From positions 1-62,832 of the forward strand of contig SAQL01000036.1 of NCBI GenBank assembly GCA_004020645.1: DNA of 62,832 bases, read 5' to 3'. The notes under the pieces are model-generated. The model was not told the DNA's origin. It saw nothing but the letters and a program-made list of their open reading frames with translations, and searched no databases. Both the position numbers and the translations under genes were made by a program. How positions within the stretch are numbered: the first letter of the stretch is position 1; each line of letters opens with the position of its first letter. Source of the DNA: Mesorhizobium sp. (GTDB lineage: Bacteria; Pseudomonadota; Alphaproteobacteria; Rhizobiales; Rhizobiaceae). Positions 17,526-25,498 of the stretch are shown piece after piece.

Positions 17526-19111
17526 TCAGTGTCCGCCACCTCCGCCCGCCGGCTCGGCCGGCTTGCGGATGACCATGGTGAAGATCGCCAGCGTGGCGAA
17601 CAGCGCCGTCAAGAGATAGAACACGTCCATAAGGACAGCAGCGAGGCCTGCTGCTGGACCATAGCAGACAGTTTGGAGATCGCCGCCTTGGACGCGTCCA
17701 GGCCGGCATTCTGCTGGAAGTCGAGCGTCATGTTCTGCAGCTTGGTCTGCGCCTCGGCACTGCCCCATTGCACATGCTCGGCCAGCCTTGCGTAGTGGAA
17801 GGCGTTGCGGTCGATCAGCACGGTGTTGATGACGGCAAGGCCGACAGCGCCGCCGAGATTGCGGGTGAGGTTGAACAGGCCGGATGCGTTCTTCAGCCGG
17901 TCAGGCGGCAGCGTTCCCAGCGCGATGTTGTTGATCGGCACCATGCACAGCATCATCGAGGCGCCACGCAGGATCTGCGGCACCAAAAGTTCCCAGAAAT
18001 CCCAGTCGGCGGTCAGATAGGTCATGCGCCAGGTGCCGGCTGCGAAGCCGAAGAAGCCGATCATCATCATCAGCCGCGGATCCATCTTGCGCGACAGGAT
18101 GCCGGAAATCGGCGCGGTGGCGAACATTGCCAGCCCGCTGACGAACAGCGCCTCGCCGATCATCAGGGAATCGTAGCCGCGGATACGCCCGAGATACACC
18201 GGATAGAGATAGGTCAGGCCGTAGAGGCCGATGCCGATGACGAAGGAGAACAGCGAGCCGAAAGCGAAGTTGACATTGCTGGAGGCTTTCAGGTCGACGA
18301 TCGGCTCCTCTGCGGTGAAGGCGCGCCAGAAGAACAGCACCGCGCCGGCCGTCATCAGGATGGCGCAGACGAACACGGCCTGGTCCTGAAGCCAGTCGTT
18401 GTTGGGACCTTCCTCGAGCACATATTCCAGCGAGCCGAGGAAGGCCGCCATGCCGGCCAGGCCCCACCAGTCGAACTTGCGGAACAGGCTGAGATTGGGC
18501 TTGTCGAAGTCGATCAGCGACCACGCCGCGGCGGTCACCAGGATGCCGGGCACCACATTGACCAGGAACAGCCAGTGCCAGGACGTGGCATGGCTTATAT
18601 AGCCGCCGACGGTCGGGCCGATGGTCGGCGCCAGCGTCGCCACCAGGCCGATCATCGGCGACACCATGGCGCGGCGCGACGGCGGGAAGATGGTGAAGGC
18701 GGCAGCGAAGACGCTTGGAATCATGCCGCCGCCGATGAAGCCCTGGATGGCGCGGTAGACGATCATCTGGTCTATGTTGGTGGCGGTCGCCGCCAGCGCG
18801 CTGGCCGCGGTGAAGCCGGCCGCGGAGACGGTGAACAGCACGCGCGTCGACAGCATCCGGCTGAGAAAACCGGACAGCGGGATCATGATGACTTCGGCGA
18901 TCAGATAGGCGGTCTGCACCCACGGAATTTCGTCGGAGCTGGCGCTCAAGCCCGCCTGGATTTCGGCCAGCGAGGCCGAAACGATCTGGATGTCGAGGAT
19001 CGCCATGAACATGCCGAACACCATCGCCAGGAAGGCGATGATGCGGCGCGGCTCGATGTGGTCGACCGGCTTGGCCGGCGCCGATCCCGCGGTCAGGGTT
19101 GCGGTCGCCAT
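17526..19111 (-). pseudogene. emrB: DHA2-family multidrug efflux MFS (EmrB type), frameshifted near its end
   Basis: The main frame (17609-19111, 500 residues) encodes 13 or so of 14 membrane helices of an EmrB/QacA proton-driven drug exporter, including FLSRMLSTRVLF-type loop A and GPTVGGYISHATSWHWLFLVNVVPG. After VQQQASLLSL the frame runs into an early stop. The expected last helix (MDVFYLLTALFATLAIFTMVIRKP, positive tail) continues in another frame to 17526. One base is missing around 17629-17635, for example CCC reading as CC. Either the last helix is lost or this is a sequence error. It follows emrA by 19 bases. Confidence 0.85.
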
Positions 19112-19130
19112 GGCGTTGCTCCGGGCCTGC

Positions 19131-20311
19131 TTACTTCGACGCAGAAGGTGCGGTGCGGCTGTCGACGGCGACGACGACGCTGAGGCCGGCGCGCAGCTTG
19201 CCTGTCTTCAGCACATCCGCCGGCACGTCGATGCGGACCGGGACGCGCTGCACAACCTTGGTGAAATTGCCGGTGGCGTTTTCCGGCGGCAGCAGCGAGA
19301 ACACCGCGCCGGATGCCGGCGCCAGCGACGAGACGGTGCCTTCGAAATCCTGGCCGTCGATCGCGTCGACCGAAATCCTGACCTTTTCGCCCGGCACCAG
19401 GCGGGCAAGCTGGGTCTCCTTGAAATTGGCGACGATATAGAGCTTGTCCATCGGCACGATGACGGCGAGCTTCTGTCCGGGGCTGATCAGGTCGCCTTGC
19501 TCGACCGAGCGGTTGCCGACGACACCGTCATAGGGCGCGCGCAGCACGGTGAAGGACAGGTCCCGCGCCGCCTTGTCCCGGGCAAGCTGCAGCGACGTAA
19601 GCGTGCTTGCCGTCTCCGCGCGCTGCGCCTGGAGCACACCGATATTGGCCTCAGCCGCCGCGATCTGGGCGTCGGCGCCTACAAGGGCGGCATTGGCCTG
19701 CTCGACCGCGGTCTGGGCATCATCCAGTTGAGCCTGGGTGCCGACATGCGTCCTGAGCAATTGCGCGGCGCGCGCTTGAACACGCGCCGCATTGGCGGCG
19801 GCGGCCTGGTCTGCGGTCTTCTGCGCCTGCGCCTGCTCGAGCGATGCGCGCGCCGCCTCGGTCTGGGCGTCGATGCGGTCGAGCGTCTTGCTCAGGGTGG
19901 CGATCTGCGCCTCGGCCTGGGCGACCGCTATTTTGTAGTCGCATTGTCGACGACCAGCAACGGGTCGCCGGCCTTGACCTGCTGGTTCTCGGTCACCTTG
20001 ACCTGATCGACATAGCCGGAAATTTTCGGCGATATGAATGCCATGTCGGCCTGGACATAGGCATCGTCGGTTGAGATCATGAAACGCCCATCGGTCCAGT
20101 AATCGTAGCCATACCAGGCCCCTGCGCCCAGCAATCCAAGCGCGATGATCGGCAACAGAAAGGAGCGTGCCGAACGCTTCTTTTTCGCCGGCGCCTCCGC
20201 CGGAGGGCTTATTGCGGGCTCAGTCGGTGTGTTCGGCGATTCGGTTGCTGGCGCGACCTTGGCGTTGGGGAAAGGACGGACTTCGGCGGTGGGGGTCGCG
20301 TTCGAGGACAT
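19131..20311 (-). pseudogene. emrA: HlyD-family membrane fusion protein (EmrA type), frameshifted
   Basis: Periplasmic adaptor of an EmrAB-TolC-type pump. The 5' part (to 19928) has a cytoplasmic tail, one membrane helix (SFLLPIIALGLLGAGAWYG), and the biotinyl-lipoyl half ISTDDAYVQADMAFISPKISGYV, then stops after VVDNATTK. Restoring one base near 19940 gives VVDNADYKIAVAQAEAQIATL and an uninterrupted coiled-coil and second lipoyl half to 19131 (KLRAGLSVVVAVDSR). So the gene is whole except for one missing base. Its promoter region carries TetR-type palindromes. Confidence 0.85.
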
Positions 20312-20327
20312 GGGGAATCTCTCTTGG

Positions 20328-20362
20328 CATCTCTCTGGAAAATGGACATCTCTCTGGAAAAT
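20328..20362. repeat. 16 bp tandem direct repeat in emrA-tetR intergenic region
   Basis: CATCTCTCTGGAAAAT occurs at 20328-20343 and again, exactly, at 20347-20362, a 19-base period. It lies in the emrA leader between the emrA start and the first palindrome. It may be a simple duplication that lengthens the leader. Confidence 0.7.
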
Positions 20363-20372
20363 CAGTCATACT

Positions 20373-20386
20373 GAACCGTTCGGTTC
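20373..20386. promoter_or_regulatory. TetR-type operator, emrA side
   Basis: GAACCGTTCGGTTC: inverted GAACC/GGTTC arms with a four-base centre. The same arms recur at 20434-20451, so both are likely binding sites of the divergent TetR regulator controlling the pump genes. Confidence 0.6.
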
Positions 20387-20433
20387 GATGCGAACATTGA
20401 CTTAGCGCGGAGAGAGGCCCATATCAAGGTCGA

Positions 20434-20451
20434 TCGAACCGATCGGTTCGA
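20434..20451. promoter_or_regulatory. TetR-type operator, perfect 18 bp palindrome
   Basis: TCGAACCGATCGGTTCGA is a perfect palindrome, 21 bases before the tetR start codon and sharing arms with the site at 20373. Placement over the tetR leader indicates autoregulation. Confidence 0.7.
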
Positions 20452-20472
20452 ATTTTTTCGAGGTGTGACGTT

Positions 20473-21192
20473 ATGACCGAACCCGACAAGGACCAGTGCG
20501 ATCTGCTGGATGGCCTGCGTCGCGGCCGCCCGGCAGCGGGACAGGACCCGGTCAAGCGCAGCCAGATCATCGAAGGCGCGCGTCGTGTCTTCATCGACAA
20601 GGGCTTTGAAGCGGCGTCGATGAATGACATCACCCGCGAGGCCGGCGTTTCCAAGGGCACGATCTATGTCTACTTCGCCAACAAGGAAGAGCTGTTCGAA
20701 GCGCTGATCGAGGAAGAACGCGGCACGATCTTCAAGAACATGTACGATCTGCTCGATCGCGCCGACGACCTTCGCGAGACGCTGGTGAAGTTCGGCAAGG
20801 TGCTGTCCCTCAAGATCACCTCGGCCAAGGTCATCCAGGCGCAGCGCACGGTAATCGGCGCGTCCGACAGGATGCCCGAAATTGGCGCGCGTTTTTACGA
20901 CCGCGGCCCGAAACGCGGCCACGACAAGGTCGTTGCTTTTCTCAATGCCGCCATCGAGCGCGGCCTGCTCAAGATCGACGATGTCGATCTTGCCGCCTAT
21001 CAGTTCACCGAACTGTGCCTGGCAGGTCTTTTCCGCCAGTGCATATTCGCCTACCGCACCAAAGCCCCGAGCCAGGATGAAATCGACCACATCGTCAGGT
21101 CGGGCGTCGGCATGTTCCTGAAGGCTTACGGCACCGAACGGCTTGCCACGGAAGAAAGCACCCAGACGATTGCACTAGAGGCAAAGTCCTAA
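20473..21192 (+). CDS. TetR-family transcriptional repressor of the efflux genes
   Basis: 239 residues. The helix-turn-helix domain (SQIIEGARRVFIDKGFEAASMNDITREAGVSKGTIYVYFANKEELFEALIEEE) is near residues 28-85 and is followed by an AcrR/TetR_C-type ligand domain. Transcribed divergently from emrA/emrB with two related palindromes between them, so it very likely represses both the pump and itself until a toxic ligand binds. The start at 20473 follows a GAGGTG Shine-Dalgarno. Confidence 0.9.
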   Translation: MTEPDKDQCDLLDGLRRGRPAAGQDPVKRSQIIEGARRVFIDKGFEAASMNDITREAGVSKGTIYVYFANKEELFEALIEEERGTIFKNMYDLLDRADDLRETLVKFGKVLSLKITSAKVIQAQRTVIGASDRMPEIGARFYDRGPKRGHDKVVAFLNAAIERGLLKIDDVDLAAYQFTELCLAGLFRQCIFAYRTKAPSQDEIDHIVRSGVGMFLKAYGTERLATEESTQTIALEAKS

Positions 21193-21319
21193 AGCGCGTC
21201 GCGTTTGAATGGATTCATGCGACGCGCTTTAAGTTCTTGTTCTTATGCATGTCGTTATCGCAAAACCGCTGCGCACCCTCGGTTCAAGCCCGAGGGCATG
21301 CTTTTGCGCGGCATGCATT
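21191..21319 (+). repeat. dispersed ~130 bp repeat, copy 3
   Basis: AAAGCGCGTCGCG ... GCATGCATTAG, overlapping the tetR stop and ending at the engB stop codon. It shares the full TTATGCATGTCGTTATCGCA and CCGAGGGCATGCTTTTGCGCG blocks with copy 2 in direct orientation, 3.8 kb away. Confidence 0.85.
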
Positions 21320-21977
21320 AGCCGCCATTGGCCGCCAGCACGATCGCCGCGCGCAATTCCTCGAGGCCCTCGTTCTTTTCCGACGACGTGGCGAGAACGA
21401 ACGGAAACGCGGCTGGCCGCTTCTTGATCTTCTGCAGTGTTTCTTCGATCAATCGCGGCACGCCGGCCGCCTTGATCTTGTCGGTCTTGGTCAGCACGAT
21501 CTGGTAGGACACCGCCGCCTTGTCGAGCAGCGACAGCACTTCGTCATCCTTGGCCTTGATGCCGTGGCGGGCGTCGATCAGCACGTAGACCCGCTTCAGC
21601 GTGACGCGGCCCTTGAGATAGTCGAAGACGAGTTTCGTCCAGTCGTCGACCTTCTCCTTGGGCGCGGTGGCGTAGCCGTAGCCCGGCATGTCGACCAGCG
21701 CCATCGGCGGCAGATCGGCGCCTTCGCCGGAATATCCGCCCGGAACGAAATAGTTGAGTTCCTGCGTCCGCCCCGGCGTGTTGGACGTGCGCGCCAGTCC
21801 CTTCTGATTGACCAGCGCGTTGATCAGCGACGATTTGCCGACATTCGAGCGGCCGGCAAAGGCGATCTCAGGCGGCCCTTCAGGTGGCAGGAATTTCATT
21901 GCCGGCACGCCGCGGATGAAGATCCACGGCCGCGTGAACAGCTCTATGCCGATCACGGTATTGTTCAACGCGTTCAA
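21318..21977 (-). CDS. engB: ribosome biogenesis GTP-binding protein EngB (YihA/YsxC)
   Basis: 219 residues from the TTG at 21977, which overlaps the upstream gene's stop (TTGA) and has GGAGG seven bases before it. G1 is AGRSNVGKSSL, G2 region RTSNTPGRTQ, G3 DMPGYGYA, G4 TKTDKIK and G5 ATSSEK. EngB is an essential GTPase for large-subunit assembly. The alternative reading from 22061 would extend into the neighbouring gene and lacks homology there. It is in an operon with the acetyltransferase. Confidence 0.95.
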   Translation of the reverse strand: MNALNNTVIGIELFTRPWIFIRGVPAMKFLPPEGPPEIAFAGRSNVGKSSLINALVNQKGLARTSNTPGRTQELNYFVPGGYSGEGADLPPMALVDMPGYGYATAPKEKVDDWTKLVFDYLKGRVTLKRVYVLIDARHGIKAKDDEVLSLLDKAAVSYQIVLTKTDKIKAAGVPRLIEETLQKIKKRPAAFPFVLATSSEKNEGLEELRAAIVLAANGG

Positions 21978-22624
21978 ACCGCTGCCTCCAGAAGAGAAAT
22001 ATCGGCGCCACGAATGGCATTGAGGTTGCGGCTGATCTTTTCCACCGGCCAATCCCACCACGCCGCCGCCAAAAGCCGCCGGATGGTCCTGTCGTCGAAG
22101 CGCATCTTCACCACCTTGGCCGCATTGCCGGCGACGATCGCATAGGGCGGGACGTCATGCGTCACCACCGATTTTGCCGCAACGATGGCGCCATGGCCGA
22201 TCGTCACGCCGGGCAGGATCGCCGCCTCCATGCCGATCCATACATCATTGCCGAGCACTGTGTCGCCTCGCAATTCCCTCGACCAGGTCGCCGGGTCGAA
22301 ACCCTCTTCCCAGCCATGACCGAAGATGTTGAACGGATAAGTCGAAAAGCCGGACATGGCATGGTTGGCGCCATTCATGATGAAGCGCGCGCCCTCGGCG
22401 ATGGCGCAGAACTTGCCGATAATCAGCCGGTCGCCGATGAATGGGTAATGATGCAGCACGCATCGCTCGGCGAATTTGTCCGGCCCGTCCGGATCGTCAT
22501 AATAGGTGAAGTCGCCGATCTCGATGTTCGGCGCCGTGACCAGTCCCTTCAGGAAGCCGACGCGGGTATGCATCGGGATCGGGTGCTTGATGTTGGGGTT
22601 GGGTCCGATCATAGACGGCTCCAT
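21974..22624 (-). CDS. CatB-related O-acetyltransferase (xenobiotic acyltransferase type)
   Basis: 216 residues of left-handed beta-helix hexapeptide type. Diagnostic elements are IGDFTYYDDPDGPDKF, HYPFIGDRLIIGKFCAIAEGARFIMNGANHAMSGFSTYPFN and DVWIGMEAAILPGVTIGHGAIVAAKSVVTHDVPPYAIVAGNAAKVV. The H-A-M loop His is the catalytic base in Vat/CatB enzymes, which acetylate streptogramins or chloramphenicol. Chromosomal copies in rhizobia may act on other hydroxylated molecules. It overlaps engB by four bases, an unusual partner for that essential GTPase. Confidence 0.9.
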   Translation of the reverse strand: MEPSMIGPNPNIKHPIPMHTRVGFLKGLVTAPNIEIGDFTYYDDPDGPDKFAERCVLHHYPFIGDRLIIGKFCAIAEGARFIMNGANHAMSGFSTYPFNIFGHGWEEGFDPATWSRELRGDTVLGNDVWIGMEAAILPGVTIGHGAIVAAKSVVTHDVPPYAIVAGNAAKVVKMRFDDRTIRRLLAAAWWDWPVEKISRNLNAIRGADISLLEAAV

Positions 22625-22807
22625 CGACGAAAAACAGGCAGGTCAAAAATAGCGCGATCCGCCCGGCAGCACCAACCGCGTGCGCAGCGGATCATCCTTA
22701 CCTGTTCATCGACTCCTGAAACGACAGCGAGCTTATAGGGATGTGTCGCGGCGACGTCTACCGCCGGGCCGACTGGTTTCGCCGTTCGCCGGCGGCTCGG
22801 CTTGTGC

Positions 22808-22837
22808 GAAAAAAGCCCCGGTCGGACCGGGGCTTTC
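22808..22837 (-). terminator. rho-independent terminator after yidC
   Basis: On the minus strand: AAAGCCCCGGTC, short loop, GACCGGGGCTTTTTT. A strong stem followed by a run of six T, 27 bases beyond the yidC stop. It ends the rpmH-rnpA-yidC transcript before the acetyltransferase-engB genes. Confidence 0.88.
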
Positions 22838-22863
22838 CTGGATTCGCAAAGGGAGAGCGCCGG

Positions 22864-24678
22864 CTATTCCGCCGGTGACGGTTTCTTCCGGAACAGCGCG
22901 ACCAGATTGTCCCACAACTCGATCTTGGCGCCCTGTCGCTTCATGATCACGCCTTGCTGAATGATCGAAAGCAGATTGTTCCAGGCCCAGTAGATGACGA
23001 GGCCGGCCGGAAAACCCGCCATCATGAAAGTGAAGACCACCGGCATCCAGGTGAAGATCATGGCCTGCGTCGGGTCGGGAGGCGTCGGGTTCATGCGCAT
23101 CTGCAGGAACATGGTCAGGCCCATGATCAGTGGCCAGACGCCGATCATCAACATATCCGGCAGCGCGATCGGAATGAGGCCGAACAGGTTGAAGATCGAG
23201 GTCGGGTCGGGCGCCGCCAGATCCTGAATCCAGCCGAAGAACGGTGCGTGCCGCATCTCGATGGTGATGTAGAGCACCTTGTAGAGCGCAAAGAAGACCG
23301 GGATCTGCAGCGCCACCGGCCAGCAGCCGGCGAGCGGATTGATCTTCTCGGTCTTGTAGAGCTCCATCATCGCCTGTTGCTGCTTCATCTTGTCGTCCGC
23401 GTATTTCTCGCGGATCTCGAGCATCTTTGGCTGCACCTTCTTCATGTTCGCCATCGACGCGTAGGACTTGTTGGCGAGCGGATAGAAGGCGGCCTTGACG
23501 ACGACGGTGGTGGCCAGGATGGCCAGGCCGAAATTGCCGAAGAATTTGTACATCGTGTCGATCAGATAGAACATCGGCTTGGTGATCCAGATGAACCATC
23601 CCCAGTCGATCAAACGGTCGAACAGCCTGATGTTGCGGTCTTCTGCATAGGCGTTGACCTTGGCGACTTCCTTGGCGCCGGCGAAGATTTCGGTCTCGAC
23701 CGTCGCCGACTGGCCGGCATCAACGGTGATCGGGTCGGTGAGGAAGTCGGCCTGGTAGCGCGGGCGGCCGTCCTCGAAATAGGCGTAACGCGGCTGGAAC
23801 GGCTGCTTCTCGGTCGGTACCAGCGTCACCGCCCAGTATTTGTCGGTGATGCCCAGCCAGCCATCGGTCGACTTGCTCGGCGTAAACTGCTTGTCCTCCT
23901 CGACCGACGAATATGTGTGTTCCTGCAGGCCTTCCGTGCCGGTGACGCCGATCAGCCCCTCATGCAGCACATAGATGCTGGCAACGGCAGGTTTGTCGAA
24001 GCGGGTGACACGGCCGTAGTTCGACAGGGTGACTGGGGCTGAACCTGAATTCTGCACAGCGTCCGACACCGTGAACATGTAGTCGCTGTCGACGGAGAAG
24101 GTGCGCTTGAAGGTCAGGCCCTTGTCGTTGGTGAAAGTCAGCGTGACGGGGCTCGCCGGGGTCAGCGTCGCATTGCCGTCGACGGTCCACACGGTTTCCG
24201 GGCCCGGCACAGTGCCGGTCTTGTCGCTGCCGATAAAGCCGATCTCGGCATAGTAGCCCGTAGGCAGCGCTGCCGGGTTGAGCAGTTCGATCTCGGGCGA
24301 GTTCTTGTCGACCGTCAGCGTGTAGTGTTTGAGCTTGAGGTCGTCGAGACGGGCGCCGGTGAGGTTGATCGAACCCTCCAGGCTCGGCGTGTCGATCCTG
24401 ACGCGCTTCGTCGACGCCAGTGCCTGCTCGCGGCCGGCCGGCGTCGTGCCGTCGGTTCCCGGTGCACTAGGAATGGCGCCTTGCTGCGGCACCGGCGTTC
24501 CGCTGGTGCCCGGACTGGTGCCTTCGGCCGCCTTCTTCTGCTCCGCTAGCCGCTGCTCTTCGATACGGGCCGCCTCGCGTTGCGCCTCGCTGTGCGGCAG
24601 CACGTAAAAATACTGCCAAAGCGACAGGATCAGCACCGACAGCGCGATGGTGATGAAGAAGTTCCGGTTGTTTTCCAT
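22864..24678 (-). CDS. yidC: membrane protein insertase YidC
   Basis: 604 residues, the length of gram-negative YidC. The first helix (NNRNFFITIALSVLILSLWQYFYVL), a Pro/Thr-rich linker, a large periplasmic beta-domain, and the conserved C-terminal insertase core (WGWFIWITKPMFYLIDTMYKFFGNFGLAILATTVVVKAAFYPL, with QIPVFFALYKVL and FTWMPVVFTFMMAGFPAGLVIYWAWNNLLSIIQQ) are all present. It inserts and folds inner-membrane proteins alone or with Sec. Operon with rpmH and rnpA. Confidence 0.97.
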   Translation of the reverse strand: MENNRNFFITIALSVLILSLWQYFYVLPHSEAQREAARIEEQRLAEQKKAAEGTSPGTSGTPVPQQGAIPSAPGTDGTTPAGREQALASTKRVRIDTPSLEGSINLTGARLDDLKLKHYTLTVDKNSPEIELLNPAALPTGYYAEIGFIGSDKTGTVPGPETVWTVDGNATLTPASPVTLTFTNDKGLTFKRTFSVDSDYMFTVSDAVQNSGSAPVTLSNYGRVTRFDKPAVASIYVLHEGLIGVTGTEGLQEHTYSSVEEDKQFTPSKSTDGWLGITDKYWAVTLVPTEKQPFQPRYAYFEDGRPRYQADFLTDPITVDAGQSATVETEIFAGAKEVAKVNAYAEDRNIRLFDRLIDWGWFIWITKPMFYLIDTMYKFFGNFGLAILATTVVVKAAFYPLANKSYASMANMKKVQPKMLEIREKYADDKMKQQQAMMELYKTEKINPLAGCWPVALQIPVFFALYKVLYITIEMRHAPFFGWIQDLAAPDPTSIFNLFGLIPIALPDMLMIGVWPLIMGLTMFLQMRMNPTPPDPTQAMIFTWMPVVFTFMMAGFPAGLVIYWAWNNLLSIIQQGVIMKRQGAKIELWDNLVALFRKKPSPAE

Positions 24679-24691
24679 CGAAAGCCTTGGC

Positions 24692-25045
24692 CTATCGTGT
24701 TCCGCGCAGTCGGCGGGAGAGTTCGGCCTTCAACTGGCCGAACGGAATGGTAAGCACATCTTCGCGCCCGACGATGACATAGTCATTGCCAGGCTCCATG
24801 TCACCCGCGGCATGCGTGCGCACGGCTTCTCTCAGCCGCCGCCGGATGCGGTTGCGGACGACTGCGTTGCCGACCTTCTTGGTGACCGTGTAGCCGACGC
24901 GAGGCGCCTCTGCGTCGCTGCGGTCCAGAATCTCGACGAGAAAAAGCCGCCCGCGGCGCTTTTCGCCACGCCGGACGGCCAGGAATTCCGCGCGCTTCAG
25001 AAGCCGCTTGGGATGTGCTCCCACTGGCTTGCCGGTGGCGGGCAA
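24692..25045 (-). CDS. rnpA: ribonuclease P protein component
   Basis: 117 residues from the TTG at 25045 (GGAAGA eight bases upstream); a GTG at 25024 would give 110. RnpA signatures are LKRAEFLAVRRGEKRRGRLF, RVGYTVTKKVGNAVVRNRIRRRLREAVR (the RNR-type RNA-binding helix) and the C-terminal NDYVIVGRED. It binds the RNase P RNA to process tRNA 5' ends. The open frame continues upstream through rpmH to 25141, but that part lacks RnpA homology. yidC follows within 14 bases. Confidence 0.92.
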   Translation of the reverse strand: MPATGKPVGAHPKRLLKRAEFLAVRRGEKRRGRLFLVEILDRSDAEAPRVGYTVTKKVGNAVVRNRIRRRLREAVRTHAAGDMEPGNDYVIVGREDVLTIPFGQLKAELSRRLRGTR

Positions 25046-25061
25046 CGGTCTCGTCTTCCGT

Positions 25062-25196
25062 TCAGGCGCTGAGCCGCTTGCGACCGCGGTTGCGGCGGGC
25101 TGCGACGACGCCACGACCACCCTTGGTGGCCATGCGGGCACGGAAACCGTGCCGGCGTTTGCGGACGAGTTTGGACGGTTGGTAGGTACGCTTCAT
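25062..25196 (-). CDS. rpmH: 50S ribosomal protein L34
   Basis: 44 residues on the minus strand: MKRTYQPSKLVRKRRHG then FRARMATKGGRGVV and a basic tail ending RGRKRLSA. This is an unmistakable L34. It heads the rpmH-rnpA-yidC operon, with the rnpA start 17 bases beyond its TGA. The AT-rich tract upstream at 25197-25210 probably belongs to the leader. Confidence 0.97.
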   Translation of the reverse strand: MKRTYQPSKLVRKRRHGFRARMATKGGRGVVAARRNRGRKRLSA

Positions 25197-25498
25197 TTGT
25201 TTTAATACCGCGGGGTGCGGCCCTTCTTGATTCTGTCACTCTGTAACAGGAGCTTTGCCCGGCCGGTTTTGGCGCGATCGAAACCGCGCCGGGACGAATG
25301 GCCCGAGCGTGAGCGGGCTTATAGAAAGAAGGGTTTTGGAAGTCAATCCGGCGCCGACATCCAGCGTCCCCAGGCCGATGGCTGAAGTGACGGCCGAAGT
25401 CTGGGCGGTCTTATCCCGTATGGGGACGAAGGATGAAATTGGCAAAAAAGCCGAAAATGCCTTAATCTCGATCGATCAAGTGATCGTGAAGAAGCAGC

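Noticed and set aside
15268..17709. 813-codon minus-strand frame over anti-sigma, fasciclin and msrB
   Set aside because: Codon-position shadow crossing three clear genes and intergenic DNA; low-complexity composition.
17768..19183. 471-codon plus-strand frame opposite emrB
   Set aside because: Antisense shadow, repeated H/R/G composition.
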